Below, piece after piece: positions 19,260 through 27,838 of a stretch of 64,000 nt of DNA. Position 1 is the first letter of the stretch. Each line of letters opens with the position of its first letter. Position numbers and translations under genes: made by a program. The notes under the pieces were generated by a model. That model searched no databases and was not told where the DNA came from. It saw only the letters and a program-made list of their open reading frames with translations. This DNA is from Cardiobacteriaceae bacterium (GTDB taxonomy: Bacteria > Pseudomonadota > Gammaproteobacteria > Cardiobacteriales > Cardiobacteriaceae): positions 16,088-80,087 of the forward strand of contig JAFUTP010000053.1 in the NCBI GenBank assembly GCA_017484165.1, read 5' to 3'.

Positions 19260-19317
19260 TCAAGTCTTTATTCAAGTATAAAAATAATATTTTTAGTTCA
19301 TATTTCAAGGAAACATT

Positions 19318-20085
19318 ATGTTCAATTCAAGTCAAACTTACCGTGCAATTAGTTTAATTATTGCAAATGGATTATTATTTTCTCTTGCTATTGCTCAAAA
19401 TGAAGAAAAAGCGGTATTAGATAATACTGAAAAAGCGGTTGTCGGCAAAAAAAATCAGAAAACAGATAAAGAAAAAAATCAAAAGAGCCAAACTAATAAT
19501 CAAGAAGAGAGGCAAGATCAAACAACAGAGCAAGAAGATGCGCGCGAAGTTGTCCGCCCTCCAATTCACATTAACGGTGAAAATACTTATACCAGTGTTA
19601 GCGCAAGCGATGCGGTTTTTCTCTGTGAAACTTCTACGGGGAAAAAAGCATTTGTAGATCGCATCAAACGCAAAGATTATGAAAATTGCACTCAAATCAG
19701 CGGTCAGCCAGAAGAAGATACACGAGCGGAAATAGCGCAAGATACTAGCGTTCCACCGCATTTATATTCGGGTGAGGAATATAATATGATGACTTCTGAA
19801 AACCAACCGTCGATAGAAAAAAATGACACTGTTGCGACTGAAAATACAGAAAATAATAATAATAAAGAAGATAAACCATTACTTACAAAAATAACCGATC
19901 AATTTCAACAAAAGAAAACTACACCATCGGCAGAAAATAATTCCACTGTTGTGTCTTGTAGCGGTGCGCTAATTTATAAAGGAAGCACTTATATCTTCAA
20001 TGAAAAAGAACCTTGTCCTATTCCAGAAGAAGTATTCAAAAAACGCAAACCGATTGAAGCTGATCCAAGTTATTACACTAATTAA
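19318..20085 (+). CDS. Secreted protein with two paired-Cys modules, downstream of a two-component system
   Basis: I do not know a name for this 255-residue protein. It has a signal-like N-terminus (hydrophobic residues 10-25, ending AIAQ), a Lys/Gln/Glu-rich disordered stretch (28-80), module 1 with C103/C124 (VFLCETSTGKKAFVDR), another disordered stretch, and module 2 with C214/C233 (VVSCSGALIYKGSTYIFNE). Module 2 closely resembles the last module of the transglycosylase at 14703: both read SC-G, a central Gly, then E-C-P or P-C-P followed by a Val/Ile helix start. There is no enzymatic domain. Being 58 bp after the histidine kinase it is probably cotranscribed with the two-component system, as an accessory or output protein. 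Confidence 0.75.
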   Translation: MFNSSQTYRAISLIIANGLLFSLAIAQNEEKAVLDNTEKAVVGKKNQKTDKEKNQKSQTNNQEERQDQTTEQEDAREVVRPPIHINGENTYTSVSASDAVFLCETSTGKKAFVDRIKRKDYENCTQISGQPEEDTRAEIAQDTSVPPHLYSGEEYNMMTSENQPSIEKNDTVATENTENNNNKEDKPLLTKITDQFQQKKTTPSAENNSTVVSCSGALIYKGSTYIFNEKEPCPIPEEVFKKRKPIEADPSYYTN

Positions 20086-20097
20086 AAATTACCTAAA

Positions 20098-20736
20098 ATG
20101 AATAATAATGCGAATAAAATAACCGCCCCTCTTACGCCAGTTTTATTACACTCTTGCTGTGCTCCTTGTTCAGGAGAAATAATGGAAAGATTGCGGATAA
20201 GCGAAATTCCATATGCGATATTTTTCTACAATCCCAACATTCACCCACGCCGTGAATATGAACTCCGCAAAAACGAAAATATCGAATTTGCCAACAAGCA
20301 CGGAATAAAATTTTTCGACGGCGATTATGACTACAAACGCTGGTTTGAAGCGGCAAAAGGAATGGAAAATGAACCAGAGCGCGGAAGAAGATGCACAATG
20401 TGTTTCGATATGCGCCTAGAAAAAACTGCAGAATTTGCTGCCAAAAATAATTTCCCGATTTTTGCTACCTCTTTGGGTATTTCTCGCTGGAAAAATATGG
20501 AGCAAGTTAATAATGCGGGAATTAAAGCGGGCGAAAAATACGGAGTAAAGTTTTGGGACTTTAACTGGCGAAAAGGCGGCGGAAGTCAAAGAATGATTGA
20601 AATTAGCAAAAAAGAACAGTTTTATATGCAGGAATATTGCGGTTGTTCTTACTCTCTTCGTGATGCTAACGAATGGCGAATAAAACAAGGAAGAGAAAAA
20701 ATTGTTCTTGGCAGCAAATATTACGGAAAAGAATAA
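20098..20736 (+). CDS. queH: Epoxyqueuosine reductase QueH
   Basis: QueH reduces epoxyqueuosine to queuosine in tRNA and replaces QueG in many bacteria; it binds a [4Fe-4S] cluster and another metal. The 212-residue protein shows the family cysteines: [11 protein letters not shown] (C20, C21, C24), the [11 protein letters not shown] pair and the late EYCGCSYSL pair, plus [16 protein letters not shown]. It starts 12 bp after the secreted Cys-module protein on the same strand, and is followed by an rRNA/tRNA pseudouridine synthase gene. Confidence 0.93.
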   Translation: MNNNANKITAPLTPVLLHSCCAPCSGEIMERLRISEIPYAIFFYNPNIHPRREYELRKNENIEFANKHGIKFFDGDYDYKRWFEAAKGMENEPERGRRCTMCFDMRLEKTAEFAAKNNFPIFATSLGISRWKNMEQVNNAGIKAGEKYGVKFWDFNWRKGGGSQRMIEISKKEQFYMQEYCGCSYSLRDANEWRIKQGREKIVLGSKYYGKE

Positions 20737-20775
20737 TTATTTTACACTCTCGCTATTTTTTTATTACCCTGTTCG

Positions 20776-21405
20776 ATGAATAAAATTGAAGAACTAAATA
20801 TTATCTCTGAAAATAAAGATTTAATCATTATTGATAAACCAGCAGGAATGTTATCCGTTCCTGGTCGCGGTATTGAAAAACAAGATAGCGTCGAATTTCG
20901 CATCAAAAAACATTTTCCCACTGCCAGAGCCGTCCATCGTCTAGATATGGAAACCAGCGGCTTAATTTTGCTCGCCAAACATCTAGAAGCCGAGAGGCAT
21001 TACAAAATCTGCTTTGAAAAACGCCACACGGAAAAAAAATATGTGGCAATTTGTAACGGTGAATTTGCGGATATGACAGGCGAAATTGACTTCCCCCTGC
21101 GCAGCGATTGGGAAAATCGACCGCGGCAAATGATTTGCTATGAACACGGCAAAGTTGCCAAAACCACCTTCCAAGTAATCGGTGAAGAAGAAAATAACCG
21201 CTACCGCGTTTTATTAAAACCAATCACGGGTCGCTCCCACCAACTGCGAGTGCATTTAGCAGCCATCGGCAACCCGATTGTCGGCGACCGTCTTTACGGT
21301 GGCGGCGAAAGTGAATCAACGCGATTATTATTGCACTCTTTTAGCTTAAAAATTCCTGATTTGAACGGTATTTGGCAGGAATATAAAAGCGAAATACCGT
21401 TTTAA
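20776..21405 (+). CDS. rluA: RluA-family pseudouridine synthase
   Basis: Converts uridine to pseudouridine in RNA; RluA proper acts on 23S rRNA U746 and tRNA U32. The 209-residue protein has no S4 domain, as in RluA, and shows the catalytic block AVHRLDMETSGLILLAK, KKYVAICNG, then the GRSHQLRVHLAAIGNPIVGD motif near the end. The size and absence of S4 fit RluA or a close relative such as TruC; the exact target is not certain. Start ATG at 20776, with queH 39 bp upstream. Confidence 0.85.
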   Translation: MNKIEELNIISENKDLIIIDKPAGMLSVPGRGIEKQDSVEFRIKKHFPTARAVHRLDMETSGLILLAKHLEAERHYKICFEKRHTEKKYVAICNGEFADMTGEIDFPLRSDWENRPRQMICYEHGKVAKTTFQVIGEEENNRYRVLLKPITGRSHQLRVHLAAIGNPIVGDRLYGGGESESTRLLLHSFSLKIPDLNGIWQEYKSEIPF

Positions 21406-21436
21406 TTATAAAATAATCGGAATAATAGAATATCAA

Positions 21437-22663
21437 TTAAGCAAGATGAAGCTTACGGAAAAACTTCTGAATTGTCCGACGATTGATAAGCAAATAAATA
21501 CACCAGCCGCACAAAACACAAACCGCCATCACTACTGCCATTCCTGTAGGACTACTCGCATGCAAAAATCCTACTAAAAACGACACAAATCCTGCAATTG
21601 CAAACTGTATCATCCCTAAAAGACCCGATGCCGCACCAGATTTACAATTAAACCGCGCCATCGCCAATACGGTGGTGTTCGGTGCAATTAAACCAATCAT
21701 CGACATCGTTAAAAATAAAAATACTTCAAATGCCAACAATCCCCAATTAAGCAGTGCAGATGCAATCAATAATGAGGCAAAAATAAACATTACCACAAAG
21801 GAAATCTGCAAAATGTTATAGGGTGAATGACTTTTGACTAACTTTGCATTGCAAATTGAAGTAACCGTCGAGCCGATTGTGTTAATTCCAAAAATTATTC
21901 CAAAAGCTTGCGGAGAAAGTCCGTATGAGTTCTGAAATACGGATGAGGCAGCGGTAATATAAGCAAAAATCGAAGCCAGTGTGCAGGAAAAAGACAGCAC
22001 AAAAATCATATATCGTCTATCTTTTGTAATACTTAAATAGTTTTTCATCACCGAAATTGCATCGAATTTCAAGGAAGTATCAACTTTCGCCGTTTCAGGC
22101 AAACCGATTAGCATCATTGCTAATAACATCAAACCAAAAATGAACAGCAAGTAAAAAATAAACTGCCATTTAGTATAAACTGTAATCAATCCTCCAAGGG
22201 TCGGAGCAAGCATTGGAGCAAGCGAAGATATCATCATCATTATAGCCAAGATGGCAGCTCCTTGTTTAACATCATATTTATCGTTAATAATTGCACGGGC
22301 AATAACAACACCAGAACAACCTCCTAATGCCTGAATAAAGCGCCAAAAAATAAAGGCATAAACTGAATTAACTAATCCGCAAGCTAAACTCGCAACAGTG
22401 TACAAAACTATGCCAAGATAGAGCGGTTTTCTTCTGCCGTAAGCATCGCTGATTGGTCCGTAAAGTAGCTGCCCACAAGCAAATGCAACGAAAAACACCG
22501 TAATTGAAAGCTGCATTAAATGCTCTTCGGTCGCCATATCTTGCTGAATAATTTTTAATGACGGTAAATACATATCCGTAGCCAAGGGGGCAAGTGCGGA
22601 CATAAAAGCAAGTATCCAAATTAAGATAAAATTTTGATGTTTTTCTACTAGTTTTTTTAACAT
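21437..22663 (-). CDS. Bcr/CflA-family drug efflux MFS transporter
   Basis: A 408-residue, 12-TM major facilitator protein at the inner membrane, proton-driven, probably exporting drugs or small metabolites. The N-terminal LAPLATDMYLPSLK is the hallmark of the Bcr/CflA subfamily (DHA1), followed by the motif-A loop LLYGPISDAYGRRKPL and the motif-C-like MLAPTLGG block. The ATG at 22663 has AGAGG upstream. Its neighbours do not suggest a substrate. A long hairpin lies between it and the lipoprotein gene upstream. Confidence 0.92.
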   Translation of the reverse strand: MLKKLVEKHQNFILIWILAFMSALAPLATDMYLPSLKIIQQDMATEEHLMQLSITVFFVAFACGQLLYGPISDAYGRRKPLYLGIVLYTVASLACGLVNSVYAFIFWRFIQALGGCSGVVIARAIINDKYDVKQGAAILAIMMMISSLAPMLAPTLGGLITVYTKWQFIFYLLFIFGLMLLAMMLIGLPETAKVDTSLKFDAISVMKNYLSITKDRRYMIFVLSFSCTLASIFAYITAASSVFQNSYGLSPQAFGIIFGINTIGSTVTSICNAKLVKSHSPYNILQISFVVMFIFASLLIASALLNWGLLAFEVFLFLTMSMIGLIAPNTTVLAMARFNCKSGAASGLLGMIQFAIAGFVSFLVGFLHASSPTGMAVVMAVCVLCGWCIYLLINRRTIQKFFRKLHLA

Positions 22664-22770
22664 TTTCTGCCTCTGTTTATATATAAGAATGTATTATTTT
22701 AATATAAATACTACCAAAAAATATACCTAATAGTGTAACTTTTTTTTGGCGGTAGTATAAAAATAAATAT

Positions 22771-22819
22771 GCGGATATTTAATTATTTTTGTATATGCAA
22801 AAAATAATCAAATATCCGC
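22771..22819 (-). terminator. Long AT-rich stem-loop, probable terminator of the lipoprotein gene
   Basis: Arms GCGGATATTT-A-ATTATTTTT (22771-22790) and AAAAATAAT-C-AAATATCCGC (22800-22819) pair over 19 bp with one mismatch and a 9-nt loop. It lies 22 bp after the minus-strand lipoprotein stop and is followed on that strand by T-rich sequence, as in a terminator, but the stem is unusually long. Confidence 0.6.
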
Positions 22820-22840
22820 TATTTTTATGGTAAAAAGCTT

Positions 22841-23347
22841 TTATGGTTTCGGTGGAGCTTGATGTCGTGGAGGCGGTGGCGGACGATGATGGGGGCGATG
22901 GTGATGCACATATCCTACTCCGTAATACAAACCGATATGCGGCATAAACCAATCATCGTGATAAGCGCGCAATCTCCTCTCTGCCATCGTTAGTTCATAA
23001 TCCTTGACATAATTTTCTTTTGCCATTTGATAGCAATTTTGAAAAACTGGATTATTTATTTTTGCTTGATATTGCGCTTCAAGAAGATTATTTTGACTTA
23101 CAAAATCAGCCGAATTAGCATAAGTATCAAAAGCTTGATTTTGGGCTTGATTTACGCTTTCAAGATTATATTTATTTCGCATCAGTGCCGCAGTTTCAGG
23201 GTCGCATTTCTGCGCTAAATCTATCGCCAATTGCCGCTGTGCCTCTTTTTCCAACAGTTCTTTTTGCGCTAATTCTTCGGGAGTTAAACTTTTGGAACAG
23301 GAAAATAAAAATAATAGCGATAAAAGGATAAAAATAGACTTTTTCAT
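22841..23347 (-). CDS. Lipoprotein with His/Pro-rich C-terminus
   Basis: A 168-residue lipoprotein of no family I recognise. The signal peptide ends in lipobox LFSC (Cys about residue 17). The mature part is charged and helical (EELAQKELLEKEAQRQLAID), with Cys in QKCDPETAALMR and FQNCYQMAKE, then an aromatic stretch (DDWFMPHIGLYYGVGYVHH) and a tail dominated by His and Pro (about residues 148-168). Such tails can bind divalent metals, but that is inference. It lies 24 bp after the GNAT gene on the same strand and is followed by a long hairpin. Confidence 0.75.
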   Translation of the reverse strand: MKKSIFILLSLLFLFSCSKSLTPEELAQKELLEKEAQRQLAIDLAQKCDPETAALMRNKYNLESVNQAQNQAFDTYANSADFVSQNNLLEAQYQAKINNPVFQNCYQMAKENYVKDYELTMAERRLRAYHDDWFMPHIGLYYGVGYVHHHRPHHRPPPPPRHQAPPKP

Positions 23348-23371
23348 AATTAAATCCTATAAAAAACAAAA

Positions 23372-23860
23372 TTATAACTCAATATAATGCGGAATTATAT
23401 CCTCATAATTACCATCTGGCATTAAAAAACCTTTGGGAATAAGCCCTAATTGAGTAAAACCAAGCTTTTTATATAACTTCAAAGCAGTATTATTACTTGC
23501 AACCACGGCATTAAACTGCAATATCTTAAATCCGCACTCTTTTGCTTTTTTTATGCTATCTTTGACTAAAATTTCTCCCACTCCTAGACCTCTTTTTTTA
23601 GCTGTTACCGCATAACTAGTATTAGCAATATGAGCACATCTTCCTACATTATTCGGATGCAAAATATAAAGTCCAACGACTTCCGTATTATTTAATTTTG
23701 CAACTGCCGTTAATGTTTGCGAAGAAAAGAACCCTCTTGCAGCATTTTCATCCAATATTTCCATTTGCGGAAAAGCTATTCCTTGTTCTACAATTTCATT
23801 CCAAATTTCCATTGCAGAAATCAAGTCTTCTTCACATAATTTCTCTACTGTAATATTCAT
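23372..23860 (-). CDS. GNAT-family N-acetyltransferase
   Basis: A 162-residue acetyl-CoA dependent acetyltransferase. The GNAT fold is visible in IANTSYAVTAKKRGLGVGEILVKD (pyrophosphate-binding R/Q-x-x-G-x-G/A loop), followed by the hydrophobic strand ILQFNAVVASNNTALKLYKKLGF and the G-L-P terminal region. The substrate is not predictable; some relatives acetylate amino acids or phosphinothricin-like compounds. Start ATG at 23860; lipoprotein gene downstream on the same strand. Confidence 0.88.
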   Translation of the reverse strand: MNITVEKLCEEDLISAMEIWNEIVEQGIAFPQMEILDENAARGFFSSQTLTAVAKLNNTEVVGLYILHPNNVGRCAHIANTSYAVTAKKRGLGVGEILVKDSIKKAKECGFKILQFNAVVASNNTALKLYKKLGFTQLGLIPKGFLMPDGNYEDIIPHYIEL

Positions 23861-23884
23861 TTTTTTCTATCCTTCATATAAAAA

Positions 23885-23916
23885 AATCAAACCGAATGAT
23901 TAAATTCGACTTGATT
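23885..23916 (-). terminator. Rho-independent terminator after the aldo/keto reductase gene
   Basis: Read on the minus strand: AATCAAGTCGAAT / ATTCGGTTTGATT with a six-base loop and two internal mismatches, then a run of seven T. It lies between the aldo/keto reductase stop (23951) and the GNAT start (23860). Confidence 0.65.
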
Positions 23917-23950
23917 ATAAATATAAAAATAAATATGCGAAAATTAAAAA

Positions 23951-24951
23951 TTATTTTCTTTCTATCCTTTCAGGACCACCTTTTAATATTGCTCCAACGA
24001 CTTTATGCGGCATATATAATTCTTCTAAATATTGCACATCCTCATCGCTTAATTTTATTTCCAAAGACTTAACCGCCGATTGCAAATGCTCGGTATTTAT
24101 TGCACCGAAAACAGGGCTTTCGACACCTTTACTAAATAACCAAGCCAAAGCCACTTCTGCCATCGAATAATTAAGCTTTTCAGCTACTTTTGCAAGCCTT
24201 GAAATAACCTTCAAATCAGCTTCCTTAAACTCATCATATTTAACCCGCATCACCTTATCTTCACGGCTTCTTTGCGAGCTGCTATCCCAGTCTCGTCTAG
24301 CTAAATGACCGCTTGCCAAAGGACTATATGGCGCAATTGCGGTATTAAATTGCCGACAAGTTGGAATTAAATCTCTTTCATCTTCACGGTAAATTAAGTT
24401 GTAATGGTTTTGCATCACGGTAAATGGGGTTAAATTATTCCGTATAGCGATTTCTTGCAAATTATGAAATTGATAAGCATACATCGCAGAAGCACCGATT
24501 GCTCGCACTTTTCCCATTCCCACTAATTCATGCAAAGCATGCATTGTTTCTTCCATCGAATGGTCATAATCAAAACGGTGAATCATATAAATATCTACAT
24601 AATCCATATTCAACCGTTTTAGTGATTTGTCAATCTCTGCAAAAATTGCTTTACGAGATAACTTGCCTTCATTAAAAAATACTTTGGTTTCAATTACAAC
24701 TTCATCCCTTTTAATATTCAGTTCTCGTAATACTTTACCTAAATATTCTTCCGAATCACCGTTAGTGTAAATATTTGCGGTATCAAAGTAATTTATTCCC
24801 AACTCTATGGCTTTTTTATTACACTCTTGCACTGAAAAATATCCTCTACCGTCCAAGTTAAGAAGTTAGAATTCGGACGACCAAATCCCATACAACCTAA
24901 ACATAATTTTGACACCTTTATGCCACTATGACCTAAATTTACATATTGCAT
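23951..24951 (-). pseudogene. Aldo/keto reductase, frameshifted near the N-terminus
   Basis: The main frame (23951-24856) encodes a nearly complete NADPH-dependent aldo/keto reductase: GINYFDTANIYTNGDSEEYLG, VIETKVF, the catalytic MIHRFDYD region, YSPLASGHLARRDWD, and C-terminal VFGAINTEHLQ. It lacks the conserved first strand. That part is encoded just upstream in another frame, from an ATG at 24951: MQYVNLGHSGIKVSKLCLGC and MGFGRP. The two frames meet near 24850-24865 (around TTAACTTGGACGG), and the full span of 1001 bp is one base short of 334 codons. So either a one-base deletion inactivated the gene or there is a sequencing error. The catalytic Tyr/Lys/His part is otherwise intact. Confidence 0.8.
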
Positions 24952-25089
24952 TTTTTAATCTCCTTGCAATAAACATAATAAAAAATAATATAAAAATGAT
25001 ATAAAGATGATATTATATCCGCTAAAAATATAGCTTTGATGAAATACAATATTCCATTGTCAAGAATTATCTCAAACAGGAGTTTTTTA

Positions 25090-26292
25090 ATGAATCCAAA
25101 ATTACACCCTTCCATCCAACCTGATTCCAACGGTTTATTCGGCGAATTCGGAGGAAAAATCGACCACCCAGCACTGCAAAAAGCCTTGCAAGAAATCGAA
25201 GATGGCTTTCATGCAATGATAAAAGACGAGGAATTTTTAAGGGAGTTCAAATTATTACGCGAAACTTATATCGGAAGACCTTCTCCCATTTATCACGCCC
25301 GTAATTTATCTAAAAACGGGGCAAATATTTACTTCAAGAGGGAAGATTTAAACCATACAGGGGCCCATAAAATCAATCACTGCATCGGTGAAGTTTTGCT
25401 CGCCAAACGCTTGGGCAAAAAGAAAGTTATCGCCGAAACTGGCGCGGGACAGCACGGAGTTGCATTAGCAACCGCCGCCGCACTGCTCGGAATGCCCTGC
25501 GATATTCATATGGGCGAAGTCGATATCGCCAAAGAAGCACCGAATGTGTCAAGAATGAAGGTTTTGGGTGCGAATGTAGTGCCAGTATCCTTCGGCGCAA
25601 AAACTCTCAAAGAGGCGGTAGATAGCGCATTTGCCGATTATCTTAAAGATCCAGAAGGCACAATGTATGCCATCGGTTCGGTAGTCGGTCCTGCGCCCTT
25701 TCCTGAAATTGTCGCATTTTTTCAATCAATTGTCGGACACGAGGCAAGAGAGCAATTTCAATCCGCTTACGGTCATCTGCCAAATGAAGTTGTCGCCTGC
25801 GTCGGCGGTGGCTCGAATGCTATCGGGATTTTTAACGCATTTTTAGATGATAAAGAAGTCAAACTCACGGGAGTTGAGCCAGCAGGCGACGGTTTAGATA
25901 AACCAGGACGACATGCTGCATCGCTCACACTCGGTAAAAAAGGCGAAATTCACGGCTTCCGCTGCTACTATTTACAAAACGAAGACGGCTCGCCAGCGAC
26001 GGTTTATTCAATTGCATCGGGCTTGGACTATCCAGGTGTCGGTCCGCAACATTGTTATTTGTATGACAAAGGACGGGTAAATTACGACACGGCAGACGAT
26101 AAAGAATGCTTGGACGCTTTCATCACTCTCTCACGGCAGGAAGGGATTATTCCCGCACTGGAAAGCTCACACGCCGCCGCTTACGCCATCCGTCAAGCGA
26201 CAAATAAGGATAAAAATTACCATATTTTGGTTAATCTATCAGGACGCGGTGATAAAGATATTGATTTTGTAATGAGTAAATTAGGGCTGTAA
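25090..26292 (+). CDS. trpB: Tryptophan synthase beta chain
   Basis: TrpB joins indole and serine with pyridoxal phosphate, making tryptophan. The 400-residue protein has the N-terminal FGEFGG motif, PLP lysine K94 in [30 protein letters not shown], and the phosphate loop [10 protein letters not shown]. The ATG at 25090 has AGGAG eight bases upstream; a longer frame from a TTG at 25036 is rejected. trpA, trpC and other trp genes are not adjacent, so this is a stand-alone trpB, as in several Neisseriales. A leader peptide with Trp codons is not apparent. Confidence 0.97.
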   Translation: MNPKLHPSIQPDSNGLFGEFGGKIDHPALQKALQEIEDGFHAMIKDEEFLREFKLLRETYIGRPSPIYHARNLSKNGANIYFKREDLNHTGAHKINHCIGEVLLAKRLGKKKVIAETGAGQHGVALATAAALLGMPCDIHMGEVDIAKEAPNVSRMKVLGANVVPVSFGAKTLKEAVDSAFADYLKDPEGTMYAIGSVVGPAPFPEIVAFFQSIVGHEAREQFQSAYGHLPNEVVACVGGGSNAIGIFNAFLDDKEVKLTGVEPAGDGLDKPGRHAASLTLGKKGEIHGFRCYYLQNEDGSPATVYSIASGLDYPGVGPQHCYLYDKGRVNYDTADDKECLDAFITLSRQEGIIPALESSHAAAYAIRQATNKDKNYHILVNLSGRGDKDIDFVMSKLGL

Positions 26293-26305
26293 CAGTAGAA
26301 AAATT

Positions 26306-26343
26306 TATACCGTATAGTGATAAAAAATAAGCTATACGGTATA
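26306..26343. promoter_or_regulatory. Perfect 12-bp inverted repeat before the small orphan gene
   Basis: TATACCGTATAG (26306-26317) and CTATACGGTATA (26332-26343) are exact reverse complements, separated by a 14-nt AT-rich spacer. The repeat starts 14 bp after the trpB stop and ends 15 bp before the ATG at 26358, just before its Shine-Dalgarno (AAGGA). There is no T-tract after the right arm, so it does not look like an ordinary terminator; an operator or an RNA hairpin masking the ribosome site is possible. Confidence 0.6.
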
Positions 26344-26357
26344 AAAAGGAACAATGT

Positions 26358-26696
26358 ATGAAATGGTATGAAGATTATGATTTTATTCTGAAAATCTTTG
26401 AAAAAGGTTGGCAAGTTGATGAAACTTCTTTTCATTTTCTTTCTGACCCTGAAATTTTTCTTTCCGACCCTGAAAATGAGCGTTTTATTGGCTATCTTCC
26501 TGAAATAGATAAAGAAAAACCTTATTGGGTAGGACTTTGTGATATTCCAAACGGTGCATCATTCAAGTCAGCAAAAGAACTATTCGAAGCCAAAATTTTT
26601 GACGGAAAATCAATCAAAGAGCGTTGGAATGAATTAGTTTTAGATACTATAGGTGGATTGTCTGTTGATGATATGGATAAATCAAGATTTGAATAA
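26358..26696 (+). CDS. Small acidic protein of unknown function
   Basis: I do not recognise this 112-residue protein. It is acidic, rich in aromatic residues and has no signal peptide. A duplicated LSDPE segment occurs at residues 28-40 (FLSDPEIFLSDPE). The pattern YWVGLCDIPNGASFKSAKELFE and FDGKSIKERW looks like a compact alpha/beta domain of the sort seen in small immunity-type proteins, but I can show no match. The start at 26358 has AAGGA about 7 bases upstream. It sits directly after a perfect inverted repeat and before a broken gene fragment, in a locally rearranged stretch. Confidence 0.7.
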   Translation: MKWYEDYDFILKIFEKGWQVDETSFHFLSDPEIFLSDPENERFIGYLPEIDKEKPYWVGLCDIPNGASFKSAKELFEAKIFDGKSIKERWNELVLDTIGGLSVDDMDKSRFE

Positions 26697-26704
26697 TGAA
26701 ATTT

Positions 26705-26806
26705 TTATACTCTCTCCACTTCAAAATAATATTTAGTTACTTCTTCCTCGCCGTATTGTTCTACTGTCTTTAAGCTTGCTGCCTCGTCTATTTTGAATTG
26801 CAACAA
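26705..26806 (-). pseudogene. Fragment of a small gene with a second copy at the window end
   Basis: In the minus frame the sequence reads LLQFKIDEAASLKTV then EQYGEEEVTKYYFEVERV and a stop, with an in-frame stop immediately upstream, so at most 34 codons remain. The beginning (FKI-(D/N)-EA-LKTV) is also found at 63954-64000 in plus orientation, with most third bases changed, which shows it was coding. Upstream, another minus frame (MFLEEGEKIFRQLNVVV) may be a further remnant. I cannot name the family. Confidence 0.45.
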
Positions 26807-26866
26807 CTACATTGAGCTGTCTAAAAATTTTTTCGCCTTCTTCCAAAAACATCACAAACAATTCCC

Positions 26867-27655
26867 CTATCCCAGCAAAACATCAAGTGCCATCATCAAA
26901 GAAAAGCCGATTGCAAATAATATCGGTGGAATATTAGAGTGCTCACCTTGCGCCATATCAGGAATTAACTCCTCAACCACAACATATATCATCGCGCCAG
27001 CGGCAAATGCGAGCAAAAACGGCAAAATAGAAATTGCAACCGTTGTCGCAATTAGTGTTACAACAAATGCAATTGGTTCGACAATTCCCGACAAAAAACC
27101 AACCCAAAAACTAAATTTGCGTGATTTTCCAGCAGTTTTGGCTGTAAATGAAACGATTGTGCCTTCTGGAATATTTTGAATTGCAATTCCTAATGCTAAT
27201 GCCAATGCGGCAATTGGTTTTGTTTCATTATTTGCAAGAAAAGCAGCATAAGCAACTCCCACTGCCATTCCTTCGGGGATATTGTGTAAGGTTACGGCAA
27301 GGGCTAATTTGGCATTTTTTGATAACTTACTTTTTACCCCTTCCGAAGTCGCTAAATTAAGGTGCTGATGCGGAATGGTTTTATCTAAAAATAAAAATGC
27401 AAGATTGCCAATTAAAAATCCGACAATCACAATCAAAATTTCCCATTTGCCCTGATTTTCAATTTCCCGCAAGGCTGGGACTAGCAATGACCAGACGGCC
27501 GCGGCAATCATAATCCCCGCAGCAAAGCCAAAAATTGCCCGCTCAATTATTCTGGGAAAATTTGCGCGGATTAAAAATATGAGTGCCGCACCGATAGTCG
27601 TGCCCAAAAACGGTAAAAGCAAACCATAAAGCAAAGGTAATTGTAGAAGTGTCAT
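26867..27655 (-). CDS. ZIP-family divalent metal transporter
   Basis: A 262-residue inner-membrane metal importer of the ZIP family, with about eight membrane segments. The two conserved metal-site helices are visible: AVTLHNIPEGMAVGVAY in TM4 and GIAIQNIPEGTIV in TM5. The N-terminal half carries GAALIFL and AAGIMIAA blocks. It resembles ZupT (zinc, iron, manganese uptake) and the GufA subgroup equally; the substrate is not certain. The start at 27655 is an ATG. No recognisable Zur or Fur site was seen upstream; a dispersed repeat lies 24 bp upstream. Confidence 0.88.
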   Translation of the reverse strand: MTLLQLPLLYGLLLPFLGTTIGAALIFLIRANFPRIIERAIFGFAAGIMIAAAVWSLLVPALREIENQGKWEILIVIVGFLIGNLAFLFLDKTIPHQHLNLATSEGVKSKLSKNAKLALAVTLHNIPEGMAVGVAYAAFLANNETKPIAALALALGIAIQNIPEGTIVSFTAKTAGKSRKFSFWVGFLSGIVEPIAFVVTLIATTVAISILPFLLAFAAGAMIYVVVEELIPDMAQGEHSNIPPILFAIGFSLMMALDVLLG

Positions 27656-27678
27656 TTCAAATAATTATTAACTATAAA

Positions 27679-27796
27679 GGCTTTCTAAAAATTCGTCATT
27701 TTGAGCCGTAGGCGAAAAATCTCTATCGGCAGATCCTTCGCTATATTCAGAATGACGAAAATTAAAAATATGCGAACCCTAATTTTAGATACGCTC
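27679..27796 (-). repeat. Dispersed hairpin element, copy B
   Basis: Reverse-orientation copy of the nine-member element (TCGTCATTTTGAGCCGTAGG at its left side, ATTTTAGATACGC at its right end). It lies between the ZIP gene start and the metY terminator. The inner arm is more diverged than in other copies (TTCAGAATGACG). Confidence 0.8.
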
Positions 27797-27838
27797 TATA
27801 AAAAATATGCGAAAAAAGAGCAAACGGTTTGATAAAAA

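Noticed and set aside
24952..25089. Tryptophan attenuator before trpB
   Set aside because: No short leader peptide with Trp codons and no alternative hairpins with a T-run were seen.
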